This document shows positions 46,962 through 59,390 of a stretch of 64,000 bases of DNA, one piece after another; the first letter of the stretch is position 1, and each line of letters begins with the position of its first letter. The notes below the pieces were generated by a model. It saw only the letters and a program-made list of their open reading frames with translations, made no database searches and was not told where the DNA came from. A program made the translations under genes and the position numbers. The DNA comes from Linnemannia schmuckeri (lineage: Eukaryota > Mortierellomycota > Mortierellomycetes > Mortierellales > Mortierellaceae). The stretch spans positions 2,728,001 through 2,792,000 of the forward strand of contig JANATG010000005.1 of the NCBI GenBank assembly GCA_029449235.1, read 5' to 3'.

Positions 46962-48854
46962 TCTTGTTTTTTTGTAATTTACAGTAGGAAAATCAAGTTA
47001 CAGAAGAAGAGAAGAGAGGAAGGAAAGAAGGAAACGAGGGAAATGGAGGTTAGAGGGAGGGAAAGGAAAGTAAAGGAGAGAGGAGATGCGTCTGTCTGTC
47101 TGTGGGATAGGAAAGGTGATTGATTATGCTGAAAAAGATAAAAAAAATAAAATAAAATAAAATAAGCGAATGCACCTCTTCAATGAAGAAAAAGAATGAG
47201 AAAAAAGAAAGAAGACGATAGAGACAACAAATGCAGGAAACAAGCATGGTTTATATACCCGGAAGGATAAACGTAAAATAAAACAGGCGTAAACGGAAAG
47301 AGGGTTAATGTGTCAAGAGTGAGGTTAACGAGGACCCTAGGGGTTGCATCCATGGCTAGTAGGGTACCCATTTCTTGTCCGGATAATACTTATCGTCCAT
47401 ACCCCTACCTTAGTCATGAACGGTGAATTGCGCGGGATTGGAGAAGAAAAATTGGTCCAGACACAATAAACACTCACTCTTCTTCACATCAAAAGAGCAA
47501 ACGAAAAACAAAAGGAAATCTAAACATCGGAGTTGTCCTTCTTCATGAGCCTCGGAGGTACCTCTTGTAAAGGGAAGAGATGAAGAGAAGGAAGTCAAGA
47601 GAGAACAAGGGCGCTTTCTCTCCTTTTTTGCTTGCTTTCCTCATCTCTACCGCGACGCCATACTGTTCGATCCATTCCGTCAGTCCACCCCTGCTATCAA
47701 AACCAACGATGACATTGTACACCTACAAAAAAAAAGAGAGAGAGAAAATGAAGATCGAACGCATACTTGGAGTGCCTCCCCTGCGCATCTACAGTCCGTG
47801 CTTTCCTTATCCTGACGAGTGCCGTTAATATTGCATTTCACCCATGTGGATCAACTCCCACGGACATCTCACTCTGCATTTACGCCATACTTTTCTCCTT
47901 TTTCATTCCATGGTCCGAAGTACAGTAGTCCCTTTCTGTCTCACACCTCCCAAAATGGCATCGTTTTCTTCTTCAACAAGAAACATTAGGCAACAGTAGA
48001 CCCAACTGGACAAGTATAACGCCGTTGTTGTTGTTCGTTTATGGATGTTAAAGATAAGGTCCATAACTAGTAGGGTACTCGTTTCTGATACCCTGTTGGC
48101 TGTTGGACACTTTGGACACCCCCAAATGGGTAAAATAATGCCTCATGGGCCTGTGAGTGTTACTTTTTTTCAACGTCCGAACTATAATGAACACTTGCGC
48201 CAACCTCTATTTCTCTCCAAGTCTCCAATCCATCGCTCTTCTTCACCCACGCTTCAAGGTGAATGTGACTGAGAAAGGCGAACGACGCAGAAGATACAAT
48301 CTTTGTCCTCTATCCATCGGGAAAGTAAGGGATGAATTACGCGATCAGAATGGGGAGGGAGTAACAAAAAAAGAACATACAGACAATCTCTGTCTGGACC
48401 ATCTCATCTTTTTTTCCGCTGCTTCCTACTCGCTGCTAACCAGCTACCCCTGCCTTTCGCGTCTGTGCCCTCGGCATAAAAAAAACTATCTCTTCCCCAC
48501 TTTTCCACACGAGCCTCTTCCAACTTGATGCACACCTCCCACAGAGGAAAATTAAAAACTCACCGCGGAAATACGTCTTTCTTTTTGCTTCTCGTCTTTG
48601 TTGCGCTTCGGCTCACTATTTATTATTATTGAAAGGGCTATTTTACATTCGTTTTTTACAGTGGGAAAAAAGAAGAAAGAAAGAAAGAAAAAGAGCTTGG
48701 AACGGGAAGAAAGAGAAAGAAAGAAAGAAAAGAAAGAAAAGAATGAAATGAAAATGAAAATGAGAAAAAGAAGAAATGAATGGGATAGGATGGGATGGGA
48801 TGAGTGGAAAGCAAGAAAAATGAAGAGGAAGTTAAATAATGAGGCCGCGAGCAT
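46962..48854. other. Upstream region of the second ZIP gene
   Basis: Plus-strand purine tracts at about 46990-47090 give the sense-strand CT tract expected for the minus-strand ZIP promoter. A second, stronger purine tract at 48660-48800, followed in the minus direction by a GTGAGT donor near 48563, would fit a more distant transcription start with a leader intron. TAGGGTACCC (47360) and TAGGGTACTC (48071) lie between them. No protein-coding gene was recognised. Confidence 0.45.
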
Positions 48855-51800
48855 TTACGGTGATGATCCCGGCGACGAGAGCGAAGAAGCAGATCCTTCC
48901 CTATCAGACGAAGCTGCAACTGCAGGAACAGCTATTACTGCATTTGGCTCTGACAATGCCTCTGGTCCAGGTGCTGATGTCAAAATAGCGGGATTCGCGA
49001 GGGGCGCTGACAGAGTCGTTGAGGGTGGCACTGTGACTGCTTCTGTCATCGTAGAAGTGTTCAATGGCGCCACGGAAGTCGATTCGGATGTTGCCGTTGA
49101 TGTCACTGTTGCCGCCAAGTCTGAAGTAGCCTTCGCCTCAGTCACCGTTGGGGATGTCAATGCGGGCGTAGTAACGGATGCAGGCACGGATGCGGGTGTT
49201 GGTGCTAATGCTGGTTTAAGTTCCTCTGTCGTCTCTACTGCTGCTGCTGTTGTTGTTGTTGGTGGTGGTGGTGGTGCGGACAGGGTAGCGGTAGCTGTGG
49301 CTGCAGGAGTTACCGTCGCACTGGGTGTAATAGGTGCAGTGGGTGCAACGGATGCAGCAGGGGTAGCCTGTGAGGTGGCAGGGGTAGCAACCACAGAACC
49401 GGATTCAGGAGATGCGAGAGAGGTATTCGCTACAGAAGCAGGCGAGGCTGCAGTAGGTGTAGCTGCAGCAGGTGTGGTCGCAGCAGGTGTAACGGAAGCA
49501 GTTGGAGCAGCAACTGATGCAGTCGCGGTCGGTGTAACAGCAACAGGCACGGCGGCGGCAGGTGTAGGCGTGACGGGCACAGGTGTAGATATAGGAGGGA
49601 CGATTGGTGGAGGAAGTTTCTGGGGATTGATCTCTGAGAGGGGGACATACTTGGCCATCTCCACGAGTCGTTCGCGGATGATCTTGGTGAGTCGCTGTAC
49701 CAGGGCCTTGTCATCGTCAGATAACGTGGCCACCTCCATATCCCTATCCTCGACAGCCTTGCCCTTGTTCTCGGCGGTTGTGCTCTCGGTGGTAGTCTCT
49801 GTAGTAATCTTTGCTACCTGAGCCTCAGCGGTCTTGGCTGCAATCAACTCAACCACCTTCCGCATGTCGGCCGAGTTCTTCTCGAGAGACTCTCGGACCC
49901 ACTTCTTGCTCTCCTCTGAATGTCCGCCTGTCCAGCTCAGGCCCCACTCGATCTTGACTTTCTCGTCCGTCGGCGCCGATGGCAACAGACTGTCGAGTTC
50001 GATTTTCAGCTGTCTCCAGCTTTCATAATCGGCCTTCACCTTCTGGGCCTGGGGCCACGCTTTGATGTCGCGCACGACCTGTCGAATATCAATCATCTTT
50101 GGCTCCGCCTGAGTCGACGTCATGCGCACATCCGGTTTCTTCCCGTTCTTTTCGTCCCTGACAGGCTGTTGCAAGTCATCCTTCTCCTCGTTCTTGACTT
50201 CAGCATCCTTGAATTCGACATCAACGATAGTTGCAGCGGCTGTGGCCTCTGTTTCTCCTCCTTCTGATGGAACAATCGCATCTTCCATGATCGCATCTTC
50301 TGGCTCCGTCGGCTGGTCAGTCTGCATATCTTGGCTATCGCCCGTGGGAATATCTTTGTTCGCTCCGAGCTTCTTCTCCAGTAGGCCTGTGGTTGACGCG
50401 GTTTCAGTTGCGTCGCCCATTTCAGTATCGAAATTCTGTTGCCAGAGTGCCTTGGGAACTCGAGTGTCCACGTCCGAAGGTTGACCCGTCTTCTCCTCCA
50501 GCACAATAGCTGCTACCTTGTCTGCAATTGTGCTGGCTCCTCGGGTCAGTTTCTCTACCTTCTTGCGAATGTGCTCCTTGACCTGCAACAGACCCACGGC
50601 ATCGGATTCCGTCATCTGCGAGACCTCCTTGTCATCAACGATTCCTTCCATGAACATGGCAAGACTTCTGACATAAGCCTCGCCAGTGTCGTCTCCAAAG
50701 ACCATACCTGTAAAGACTGGGAGGCTGACACTGGAAGATCCATCGGTTTCAGCGGGCGACTTGTCCATGATGGCATAGGGCCCATAGTCCAGATAACCTG
50801 CTGGACGAGAACCGGTGGTGGGAGGCTTCCAGTAAGGGTAGTCATCGAGATATTGCCCGTTGTATGAGATATTGGCATCGAGGAGTGGGCGCAGGGTAGG
50901 CGGCGAACCGAATTCTGGTTCGACGGGGATGAGGGACCATGGGTCGGGATGAGACGCTGGGTCAATTGATCCGTCGGTAGCGTAGCTGAAGGCGATGGTT
51001 CCGTCTCTGCGGTGTTTGATTTTCTTTGTCTTTCTGTACTGCTGTGGAGTGTGTGACCGGCCAGAGTCTGCGATCGACATGGGTGACTATTGTTGTTGTA
51101 ATTGCAAGTATTCGGCATAGAATAATAGTGCGGGATGTAAGATGTAAGTGATTTGCTCAAACTGCAACATACTGAGACATACAGACAACAACCATCATCA
51201 CCATCGCACATTCAAATTACAGCGGGTCAATAAAATAACAAAATAGCGTTTGCTATATTGCTATGTTTCAACCTCCGCAATCTGACATCATCTTCACTTA
51301 CATCAACCGCCGGCTCCACACTCATAAACGATCCACGGCTCTGCAGCCCGTTCGCAGTTCCACCCCCGCCACTATTACCGCTGTAGTCACCCATACCACC
51401 AACATCAAGCGTCTCCTCATCCTTGACAGTCCGTAGAACTTCCTCGTCCCGATCCAGAATAGTTTTGCGCTCGCGCTCAATCGCGCGAGACCCCCAATCC
51501 CATAGCTTGTCTGCTTGTCTCCAGTAGAGCGTCTCCTTGGCGTTGTAGAGTCTCGCATTGTCGCAAACAAGCTGAAAGTCGGACAAGAACTCGTCGATCG
51601 TCGGGTAAAAGTTGCGCTCCACCTTCGACCGCATGGTTGAAAAGTCCATTGGGTTCTTGATGATGGTCGCATAATCCAGCACCACAGTAGGATCCACTGG
51701 CTGACTAAACAAGACGTACGAATCTCGTCTACAGTACAAATGTAAATGGAACTTGAATCAATATAATGTTAAGAAGACAAGGGCGCTCAATGCATGAAAG

Positions 51801-53408
51801 ATCGATTTTCAAGTGCATTGAAACTTACTTGATAAAGTTGTCTAGTAACTTGTGGCAGACAACGGAAAGCTCCTTCTTTTTCGGGATGGCGGGCGTTGTC
51901 ATCTTGGGAGTCAAATGCCGCTTAGAGCCCTTGCCCTTTCTACCGCCTTTGGTTGATGCTGGGACGGATCCTTCACGAGGTGTTGACTCTGCGGTCTCCT
52001 TGCCCTCCTTGGCCTCCTTAGCCTCCTTGGCAACTGAGGGCTTACGTGCCTTCTTGGGTTTGGATGCTGATGCAGATGGTGGAAGAGTCTTTGAGCCCAT
52101 TTGACCAGCCCTGACCGTCTTCGATCCAAATTGCGCGTTGGTTCCTGGGTCCAGAATAGGCGAAGTCAATTCGCCATTGTCTGACTCGTCTCCTTCCTCC
52201 TCGTCGTCTTCGTCCTCGTCGTCATCATCGTCCTCTGGCTCATCAAGCTCGCCTGCCAAAGGATCATTCACGTCCTCATCCTCGTCCTGCGGTAGCAATG
52301 TCTCCTGCGTCACCATACTCTGTAAGGATGATCGAGGCTTCTTCATTCCAACCTGAGAATGCGAATGCGCCGACATAGGCTCCTGGTAGGTGGGCTGAAC
52401 CAGAGCTTCTTCCTGCTTGATACTGACTGATACGTCTCCATTACTCTGACCAACGGATCGAGAGCGGGACCGATCTTTGGACTGTTGCGGTGGTGGAGGT
52501 GTTGGCTGCCGGTAATGCTGCTCGACTTCGTCCGAAGGGTGACTGGGGTGTGATCGGTGGGATGAAGATCTCCGGCTCTTCTTCCTCTTCTCCTTGCCTG
52601 GCCGCATCGTAATCCTGGGTGAGTCGTGTCCATATACATCCTCGTCCACCATTTCATCCCGATCCACTTCTTCCGTTGGCTCCAGCTCGTAGTTCTGCTG
52701 CTGCTGCTGCTGTTGGTACGACTCTGGGGCGTCCTGATCCTCATGCTTGGAGTGTCGGTGCCTATGCTTGTGCTTGTGCTTTTTCTTTTTTTTATGTGAC
52801 GACGACTGGGGAGTGTCCAAGCCCTGGTCCTCGTCCAGATCAACTGACGACTGCCTCCGACGGTATGAGTGGTTGACCTCCTGCTCGTCGTTGTCATACT
52901 CGTTGTTGTTGTTATCGTCTTCGTCGTTCGAGACGATGCTGATCTGCTCCGAAGAACGCCGCTTCTTTTTTGACGAGCTGCTAGACTTATGGCTAGAGAC
53001 CGAAGAGGATGGAGGCGCAATTGAAGATAGCTTCAGCGAGATCTTGAGAGGTGGTAACTTGATAACGGGCCGTGATGATGATGATGGTGGTGGCAGTGGA
53101 AGGGGTGAAGCTGTCTCGTCCTGGTCATAGTCCCGGTACCGATCCTGGTTAAGGTCGTGGTTGCTGTTGTCGTAGTCGTAATAGTCGCTGCGGCGTTCCT
53201 TTTTGTTCTTCTTTTTCTTTTTCCTGTCGCGACTGAAGGAGGTGTCGTAGTCGTAGCTGTTGTTGTTGCTGTTATAGTAGTCTTCCTCAGCAGCCGCTGT
53301 TCTTGAAGAAGAAGACGACTTTCGCTTGGCTGAGGGGCGGAGGGTTTGGGTATCTGAGGAATGGGGCGGATCCAGGTCTGGCGGGGGCGGGGATCGTGCA
53401 GCACCCAT
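48855..53408 (-). CDS. BRD7/BRD9-like bromodomain protein
   Basis: A nuclear chromatin reader of 1412 residues in three exons, 53408-51829, 51728-51302 and 51086-48855. Introns are 100 and 215 bp and all joins keep phase. Residues 1 to about 500 are Ser/Lys/Asp-rich with basic patches and long acidic runs near 400. The bromodomain spans about 510-610 and crosses the first intron (LLDNFI/KRDSYVLF). It has NPMDFSTM and the acetyl-lysine-binding Asn589 in CDNARLYN. Exon 3 contains RRDGTIAFSYAT and FGDDTGEAYVRSL, which parallel conserved positions after the bromodomain of animal BRD7 and BRD9, subunits of SWI/SNF-type remodelers. The last 250 residues are Pro/Ala/Thr/Val low-complexity sequence. 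It is divergent from the METTL4-like gene. Confidence 0.9.
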
Positions 53409-53840
53409 GAGCGAAGTGTGAATGGGGGAGTTCTGGTTGATATGTAACTATTTGTTGGACTGTTGGACTGTTTGATGGTCGCCACTGAACTGTAGGTTGG
53501 GTGTTCGGCTTGAAATTGGACGGTCGCCTTCTCTTCTGCTCGATCTTTTGTCTTGTGGGTGTCCTTGTTACAAGTGGAGGTGGGTGGGGGGTACACTGCA
53601 AGGCAGAGACGACTGAGTGAGTTGCATTTTTTTCATGTGGCTTAGTCCCTCTTCAAAGAAATGCGAAATGTCTTGTTTCTCACACGTGACGTATTCATTC
53701 ACTATACTTCAAATTGTCCAGTCGACAAAGACAAAAGTCCAGGCTGAATAACTCTCCCCTCTCAACTTTTTCAACTCGTCCACCGCAAGAAACACGAACA
53801 AAAAATACAGGAAAAAAAAAAAAAAAAAAAAAAAACACGG
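53409..53840. promoter_or_regulatory. Divergent promoter between the bromodomain and METTL4-like genes
   Basis: A 432-bp gap between two opposed ATGs. It contains CACACGTGAC near 53681, an E-box-like core, and an A24 run (53812-53835) five bases before the plus-strand ATG. Neither side has a long CT tract, unlike most genes here. Confidence 0.55.
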
Positions 53841-55469
53841 ATGAGAACAACCATCATCACAACCACAGACGAGGCTGTCCTCCTCGGACCAGTCAAGGAG
53901 CTCTTCACAGGGTGGAGCATACGGCCTGGCACTTTCCGCGTTGCACAACCATACGACAAATCAGTCTTATCCAGCACAGATACAGCATCAGCAGTACCAG
54001 AACCACCGCCTCAACCGGTCGAACCAAGTCGTCCTCACAAGAAGCGAAGGCTATCGACCCTCGAATCCAACAATGACGATGAACTCACACAATGGATCCA
54101 ATCCACTCTCCAATTACTCATGCAAAACGACAGCACAAAGACATATATCTCTTCGATGCAGCAGGACGACTTTTACGGCACATGTGTCGACGCGCCCGCC
54201 AAAGCGGAGTTCACTCTAGACCTCGTCAAAGCTCAACCAACCTTACAGTTGCTTCGTCACGGATTCCAGTCGACTTCCACCAACCGACGGCGGAACCAGA
54301 CAGACGACGACACTCTTGTGAAATTCGAAGAGATTAAACTTGATCCAGACAACCAACAGCAGCAATTGGAGATGACCGACGTATATGAGACGCTTGTTAC
54401 CAACCAGGACCCTCGACCTGCATTTATCACTTTTCCGACAGAGGGACAACCACGCTATCTGATTCCACCCTTTTCAGCATTCGTCGCATCTGACTTTAGT
54501 AGTATACAGAGACTAAAAGCCATCGGTATATCACATTCACAATATTTCATGTATCAATTTACGTGCACTCGCTCCTCTTCCTACATCTCACTCACCCTCA
54601 AATCTTCATTATCCTGATCAGCGGCACAGAGTGGAGGGTTCGATACGATCGTGATGGATCCACCTTGGCAGAACGCATCAGTGGACCGGATGGGCCATTA
54701 TGAGACATTCGACCTGTACGAGCTTTTCAAGATACCCATTCCAGACCTGTTATCGCCCATTGACAGCAACAACGGAAGGCACGGAGGTGGGAGAGGAGTG
54801 GTTGCTGTGTGGATCACTAATCGAGCCAAGGTCCGGAAAGTTGTTCTCGAAAAACTGTTTCCCGCCTGGGGTCTCGAACTCGTTGCCTACTGGTACTGGC
54901 TCAAGGTAAGTTGTTACTTGTCAGAAGACGGACACCTATTACTTCTCAGCATCAGGATAATGTCCTATATCAACTATGTCCTTCCCCCCTTGTCGTTATA
55001 GGTGACTACGCATGGAGATCCTGTACTAAGTCTGGACAATAAGCATCGGCGACCTTACGAAGGTATCTTGATTGGGAGGAGAAAAGCGCCAACACCTCCA
55101 ATATCTTCAGGAGCAGTTGATGACGTAAAAATAGTTCCAACAGACGCAAGACCAAGTCGCAAGCTGATTGTCAGTGTGCCGAGCCAACATTCGCGCAAAC
55201 CGTCCATCATGGATCTTTTGTTAGGGGAATATTTTCAGGACGCTCGACCACCAGGTACTTCAGAAGACAAGGCTCTACCCAAGATGATAGCGAAGCGGCC
55301 ACCAAGGCGTCTGGAGCTATTTGCTAGGACTTTGGAAGAAGGTGTTCTATCATGGGGTAATGAGCCCTTCAAGTACCAATACTGTGGCAGGGGGTGTGCG
55401 CCGCTCATCCAGGACGGATACCTCATTCCCTCGGCTACGACAGGTGTCTCTAGTAATAGTTCATCGTGA
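53841..55469 (+). CDS. METTL4-like MT-A70 family N6-adenine methyltransferase
   Basis: An S-adenosylmethionine-dependent adenine methyltransferase of 478 residues. Exons are 53841-54525, 54622-54905 and 55002-55469, with two 96-bp introns and phases that match. The N-terminal 220 residues are variable, with a basic KKRR patch. The catalytic DPPW motif is at 241-244 in the context FDTIVMDPPWQNAS. Exon 2 continues with VAVWITNRAKVRKVV and ends at YWYWLK, joining in exon 3 to VTTHGDPV and later RRPYEGILIGR, as in the METTL4 branch of the MT-A70 family. Known METTL4 proteins methylate U2 snRNA and have been linked to DNA 6mA. Early-diverging fungi are known for abundant DNA 6mA, mainly through a different MT-A70 branch, so the substrate here is open. 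Confidence 0.92.
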
Positions 55470-56104
55470 TGTAGCCCTTGATCAGGTGTCGGGGTAATAA
55501 AAGTGAACATAATGTATACTACCACACCCCTGCTATGTCTGCAAACAAGCGTGCGAACATGTTACGAAAAAGATGCGGCGGGTGGGTTGGTGTGAAAATC
55601 GGCAGAGTATTCCGAGATACGTCCCATTGACCCATCGATTGTTTATAAACCATTGCCCATGCTTGGCAGTCTATTTCACAAGCGCTGCCGCCAGACTAGT
55701 TTCTGTCTGTCTTCGCAGCACAGGAGGAGCGAGAGGGGGCAAAGCGCACTCGATCTCGCTTTCTTCCTTGCCATATTTGGATCCGTACAGGGTCGAAGCA
55801 AGCAATTCCGTGTCTCCAGTGCTCTCTAACCCCTTTCCCTTCCTCTCCCAACAAGACGCCATAGTGCTCCCGTGTCTGACCTCGAAGACGTGCGATTTGA
55901 TTGAGCGGTGGAAGAGTCAAAAAGAGAAAAAGGAAGCCCTGACCAATTGGCGGTTGCTGTTGTGGGTCCCTTTCAACCAAGAAAACAAAGGCAACCGTGT
56001 GCATTTTTCTCCATTTTTCACTTTTTCACTTTTTTTTTTTTTTTTCTCACATCAACTTCCTTCCCCCCCACACCTTTTCATCTCTCATTCTCATTTCAGG
56101 AAAC
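55470..56104. promoter_or_regulatory. Intergenic region and carboxypeptidase promoter
   Basis: 635 bp between tandem plus-strand genes. The first half shows no structure. A T-run (about 56030-56046) followed by CT-rich sequence lies directly before the ATG at 56105 and is the likely promoter and leader. A frame through it (55573-56208) has no protein-like composition. Confidence 0.5.
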
Positions 56105-57990
56105 ATGAAGTTTCTCAGCATCTCGGTCGTATTGAGCTTTGCTCTGCTGGCCACTCAGTCCGCAGCTCAGGTGGTCTCTGTCACAGGCGACTTGACCTTC
56201 ACCTCTGAAGGTGGTGCCTCAGAGCGTGCCCAGGTGGTCTTTGGTGGTCGCCGTCAGGGAGGAAGTGGCCCTCAGCGTATTTCACACTGCAACGACGACG
56301 ACATCTTTGGCATCAAGCAAGGTACCATTCCCAATTAATGTTCTTCCTCTTCCTCTTCTTCTGTTGTTACTGCCCTGAGTGAGATAATAAGAGATAACGA
56401 GTGGTGATAGCCGATTGACCCTGAACAACTTAATACCTATCCCTCACGCGCGTGTGTATGTTCACTCTGTTGCTGTGGTGTTAGTCAATTACCCACGCGA
56501 GCTCAAAAATCATGCCCTGGTCCGTTTCAATGCCCGCAAGCATCACGACATCACATTCCCTGTCCCCGCTGGATTCGCTCAGGAGGTAGTTTCACCCTTG
56601 TCCTCGACAGTTCAAGAGCAGGAAGAACCCATGGAGACAATGCTCCAACACCTCGATGTCTGGTCCCGCTCCAGCGCCTCAGACGAGGTCTTGGCCCACT
56701 TTACGGCTTCCCAGTTTGAGCGATTCGAGCGTGCGATGCACCTGAAGGGCATTCCCGAGGGTGGCGACGATTGGCAGGTCATCGAGCGGGATCTTCAACG
56801 AGTCGCAGATGAGGATGCTAATAACATCTATATGACTTCGCTCCTGACTCGTGCAGAGGAGGTGATCTCTCTCTGGGAGAACAAGCACCACAACAAGGAC
56901 AAGAAGAAGAAGCGGGTCGACTTTGATACCTGGTTCAAGAACTACCACCCTCATAACGAGATCAAGGACTTTTACTTGCAGATTGCGGACGACTACCCGG
57001 ATCTGGTCACCTATATCCCCTCGATTGGACAGACCGTTGAAGGGCGCGACATCTTTGCTATCAAGCTTACTGCCAAGGAGCACGATGGGAGCATCAAGGA
57101 GAAGCCTCAAATCTGGTGGCAAGGCCTGTAAGTTATTGCTTTGTGTCTTTCTATTCTGTTTATGGGGGAGATTGTCTATGTATAGGGAACTGTGTTTCTT
57201 TGATTAAGGTCCGGACTTGACTTGGCTTGAGCCCTTGGCTCTGTCACTCGCGACCTTTGCAATATTGAACTGAAAGCTAAACACGACTGACGTGAACTGA
57301 CTCCACTACTTTTCCTCTCCGTTCGATTGTCTCTGTTTCCAACCCTGATTTAAATAATCGAACACCCGTTTCCCCTTTTTTGTCTCTGTCTGTCGATGAC
57401 GATACCTGTATTCATAACATAACTACAGCCAGCATGCCCGCGAGTGGGCCGGTGGTTCTACAGGTGAGTGGAATGAGAAATCTTATTAATACGGATCCAT
57501 CGGTTTTAAGAAGAGGAATTCAGGGAAACACCCATAGGACGTCTTTTTCTGTTTCCTAATGGATCTATGTCTTGGTCTAAACGCGAGTGAGCGAGTGAGC
57601 GTGTGTGCGTGAACGTTCCTTCCATCCTTCCCTTCCATTCCTTGTTTCTAACACGTCTTCTATCTACGTTAACGTTTTACTCTATGTATGATGTGATGCT
57701 CTCATAGTCCAATTCCTGACCCACCACTTGACAAGCAACTATGGCAAGAATGACAACATCACCGCCATTCTGCGCGACACAGAGTTTGTGATCGTTCCCA
57801 TCATGAACGTCGACGGTTACGATTACACTTGGAATAACAACCGTCTCTGGCGCAAGAACCGTCGTCAAAACGGTCTCGGTGCCTACGGTGTCGACCTCAA
57901 CCGGTACGCATCCACTTTTTTTTGTTACATTATATGCTTTGGTCGTACACATCGGCAGGCTATCGTTTACTGGTTTTATGGTGCTCAATA

Positions 57991-58026
<36 letters not shown>

Positions 58027-58564
58027 CAACTGGGATGATCACTTTGGACAGGGTGGATCGAGTGGATTCCCATGGAGCGAGACCTACCACGGCCCATCGG
58101 CCGCCTCAGAGCCAGAGGTTCAAGCCCTTCAAAAGTTCTTTAGCGAACAAAAGCGTATCGTCGGCGCCATCGATTTCCACTGCTACTCCCAGCTCGTCCT
58201 TCGCCCCCAGGGCTGGACCACCCAGCTGTCCCCTCACGAGAAGGAGCACAAGTTTGTCGGCGACCGTATTGTCAGCATCATCAAGAATGTCCATGGCAAG
58301 AAGTACATTAGCGAGCCCTCGGTGGCCCTCTACAAGACTACAGGCGCTGCTAGCGATTGGTTCTATGGCGACCAGGCGACTGCTGCTAATAATGGTCAAC
58401 ATGTCTACTCGTACACTATTGAGTTGCGTCCCTCGGACACCAACCCTGGTGGACGTAGTGGGTTCATCTTGCCTCCTGAGGAGATTATTCCTCTGGGTGA
58501 GGAGATTGCCCAGGCCATGGAGTTCTTTGTTGACTATGTCGTCAAGAACCCACTCAAAAACTAG
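56105..58564 (+). CDS. Secreted M14A zinc carboxypeptidase precursor
   Basis: A secreted metallocarboxypeptidase of 542 residues that removes C-terminal amino acids. Its five exons are 56105-56321, 56485-57127, 57429-57463, 57708-57903 and 58027-58564, and all joins restore phase. Exon 3 is only 35 bp and encodes the zinc motif QHAREW. Signal peptide: residues 1-21, ending QSAA. A long pro-region runs to about 190 with a Lys-rich processing stretch (DKKKKR). Zinc ligands are His289, Glu292 and His415 (DFHCYS). Substrate-binding Asn363-Arg364 sit in DLNRNW, Tyr477 in SDWFYG, and the catalytic Glu496 in YTIELRP. All M14A key residues are present, so an active enzyme is expected. Intron 4 ends in T30 directly before its AG. 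An expansin-like gene follows on the same strand. Confidence 0.95.
57995..58024 (+). repeat. T30 tract abutting a 3' splice site
   Basis: Thirty T directly precede the AG that ends intron 4 of the carboxypeptidase gene. The tract serves as the polypyrimidine tract and accounts for about a quarter of the intron. Confidence 0.9.
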
Positions 58565-59390
58565 GCCCTCGTCGTGGTGGCGTTGTGTATGTGTACAGAG
58601 AAGAAATATTTTTCTAGTTTTTATTTATAAACAAAGACTTTTATACCTTGTACCCTTGGTGTCGGATATGGACCTTGAGTAAGCATCATGAGTTGGTCTT
58701 TGATTCATGTTTGGCATCTTGAAATTTATTTGTTGTTTATTGGCATAGTGCTACTTGTTGTTAGCAACGAGAGGACCAGAGGGCAGCCTAGCTCTGCTTT
58801 TCGTCGTCAATGACCTCTGTTCACAAGGACTTCATCGCTCCAACGATGGTGCAACCCAAAGCGAATTAAACAAACCACCATCGATTTTCCTCCATCATTG
58901 CATACAAGGGTTAAAAACAAAACGTCCAACGAAAAGTAAACAATGACATCGGATGTTGAGTATCTGTATTTGTATCTAGACACACAAAAAGAAAGCGCCC
59001 TGCCTTGTGTGTGCATCTACCTCCCTTTCCATATCATATTTCATTAGTAGTGTGTAGTGTGAGAGCACTTTGTGTCCAAGGGAAGGAACCAATACGCGGT
59101 CGTCCTCCCAGCAAGTAATAATGTTGTGGTACTTTAGTGATGAGAAAAGTGACCCTCCTTCTTGTCTCCTTTGTCTTTCTCATCAACATCCAGGACGATT
59201 CAACCGACATTCGAGTGGTTTTTTTGTTGCATTTCGATTCTGGACAAGGACAAGCCAGCAAAAGCAATCACCCCTCCGCCACCAGACAGAGAGAGGAGGA
59301 CAACACACCACTAGCAGCTTACAGCACCTATAGACAGAAACGACAGGAAGAATACCCGAGACTGATAGAGTGACCACTGCTTGCTTGACG
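58565..59390. other. Intergenic region between the carboxypeptidase and DPBB genes
   Basis: 826 bp between tandem plus-strand genes. No CT tract as strong as elsewhere is present before the ATG at 59391. I see no other feature. Confidence 0.5.

Noticed and set aside
48598..49821. 407-codon plus-strand frame rich in Val, Ala, Gly and Thr
   Set aside because: It lies antisense to the Pro/Ala/Thr-rich end of the bromodomain gene, and its composition is the mirror of that low-complexity sequence.
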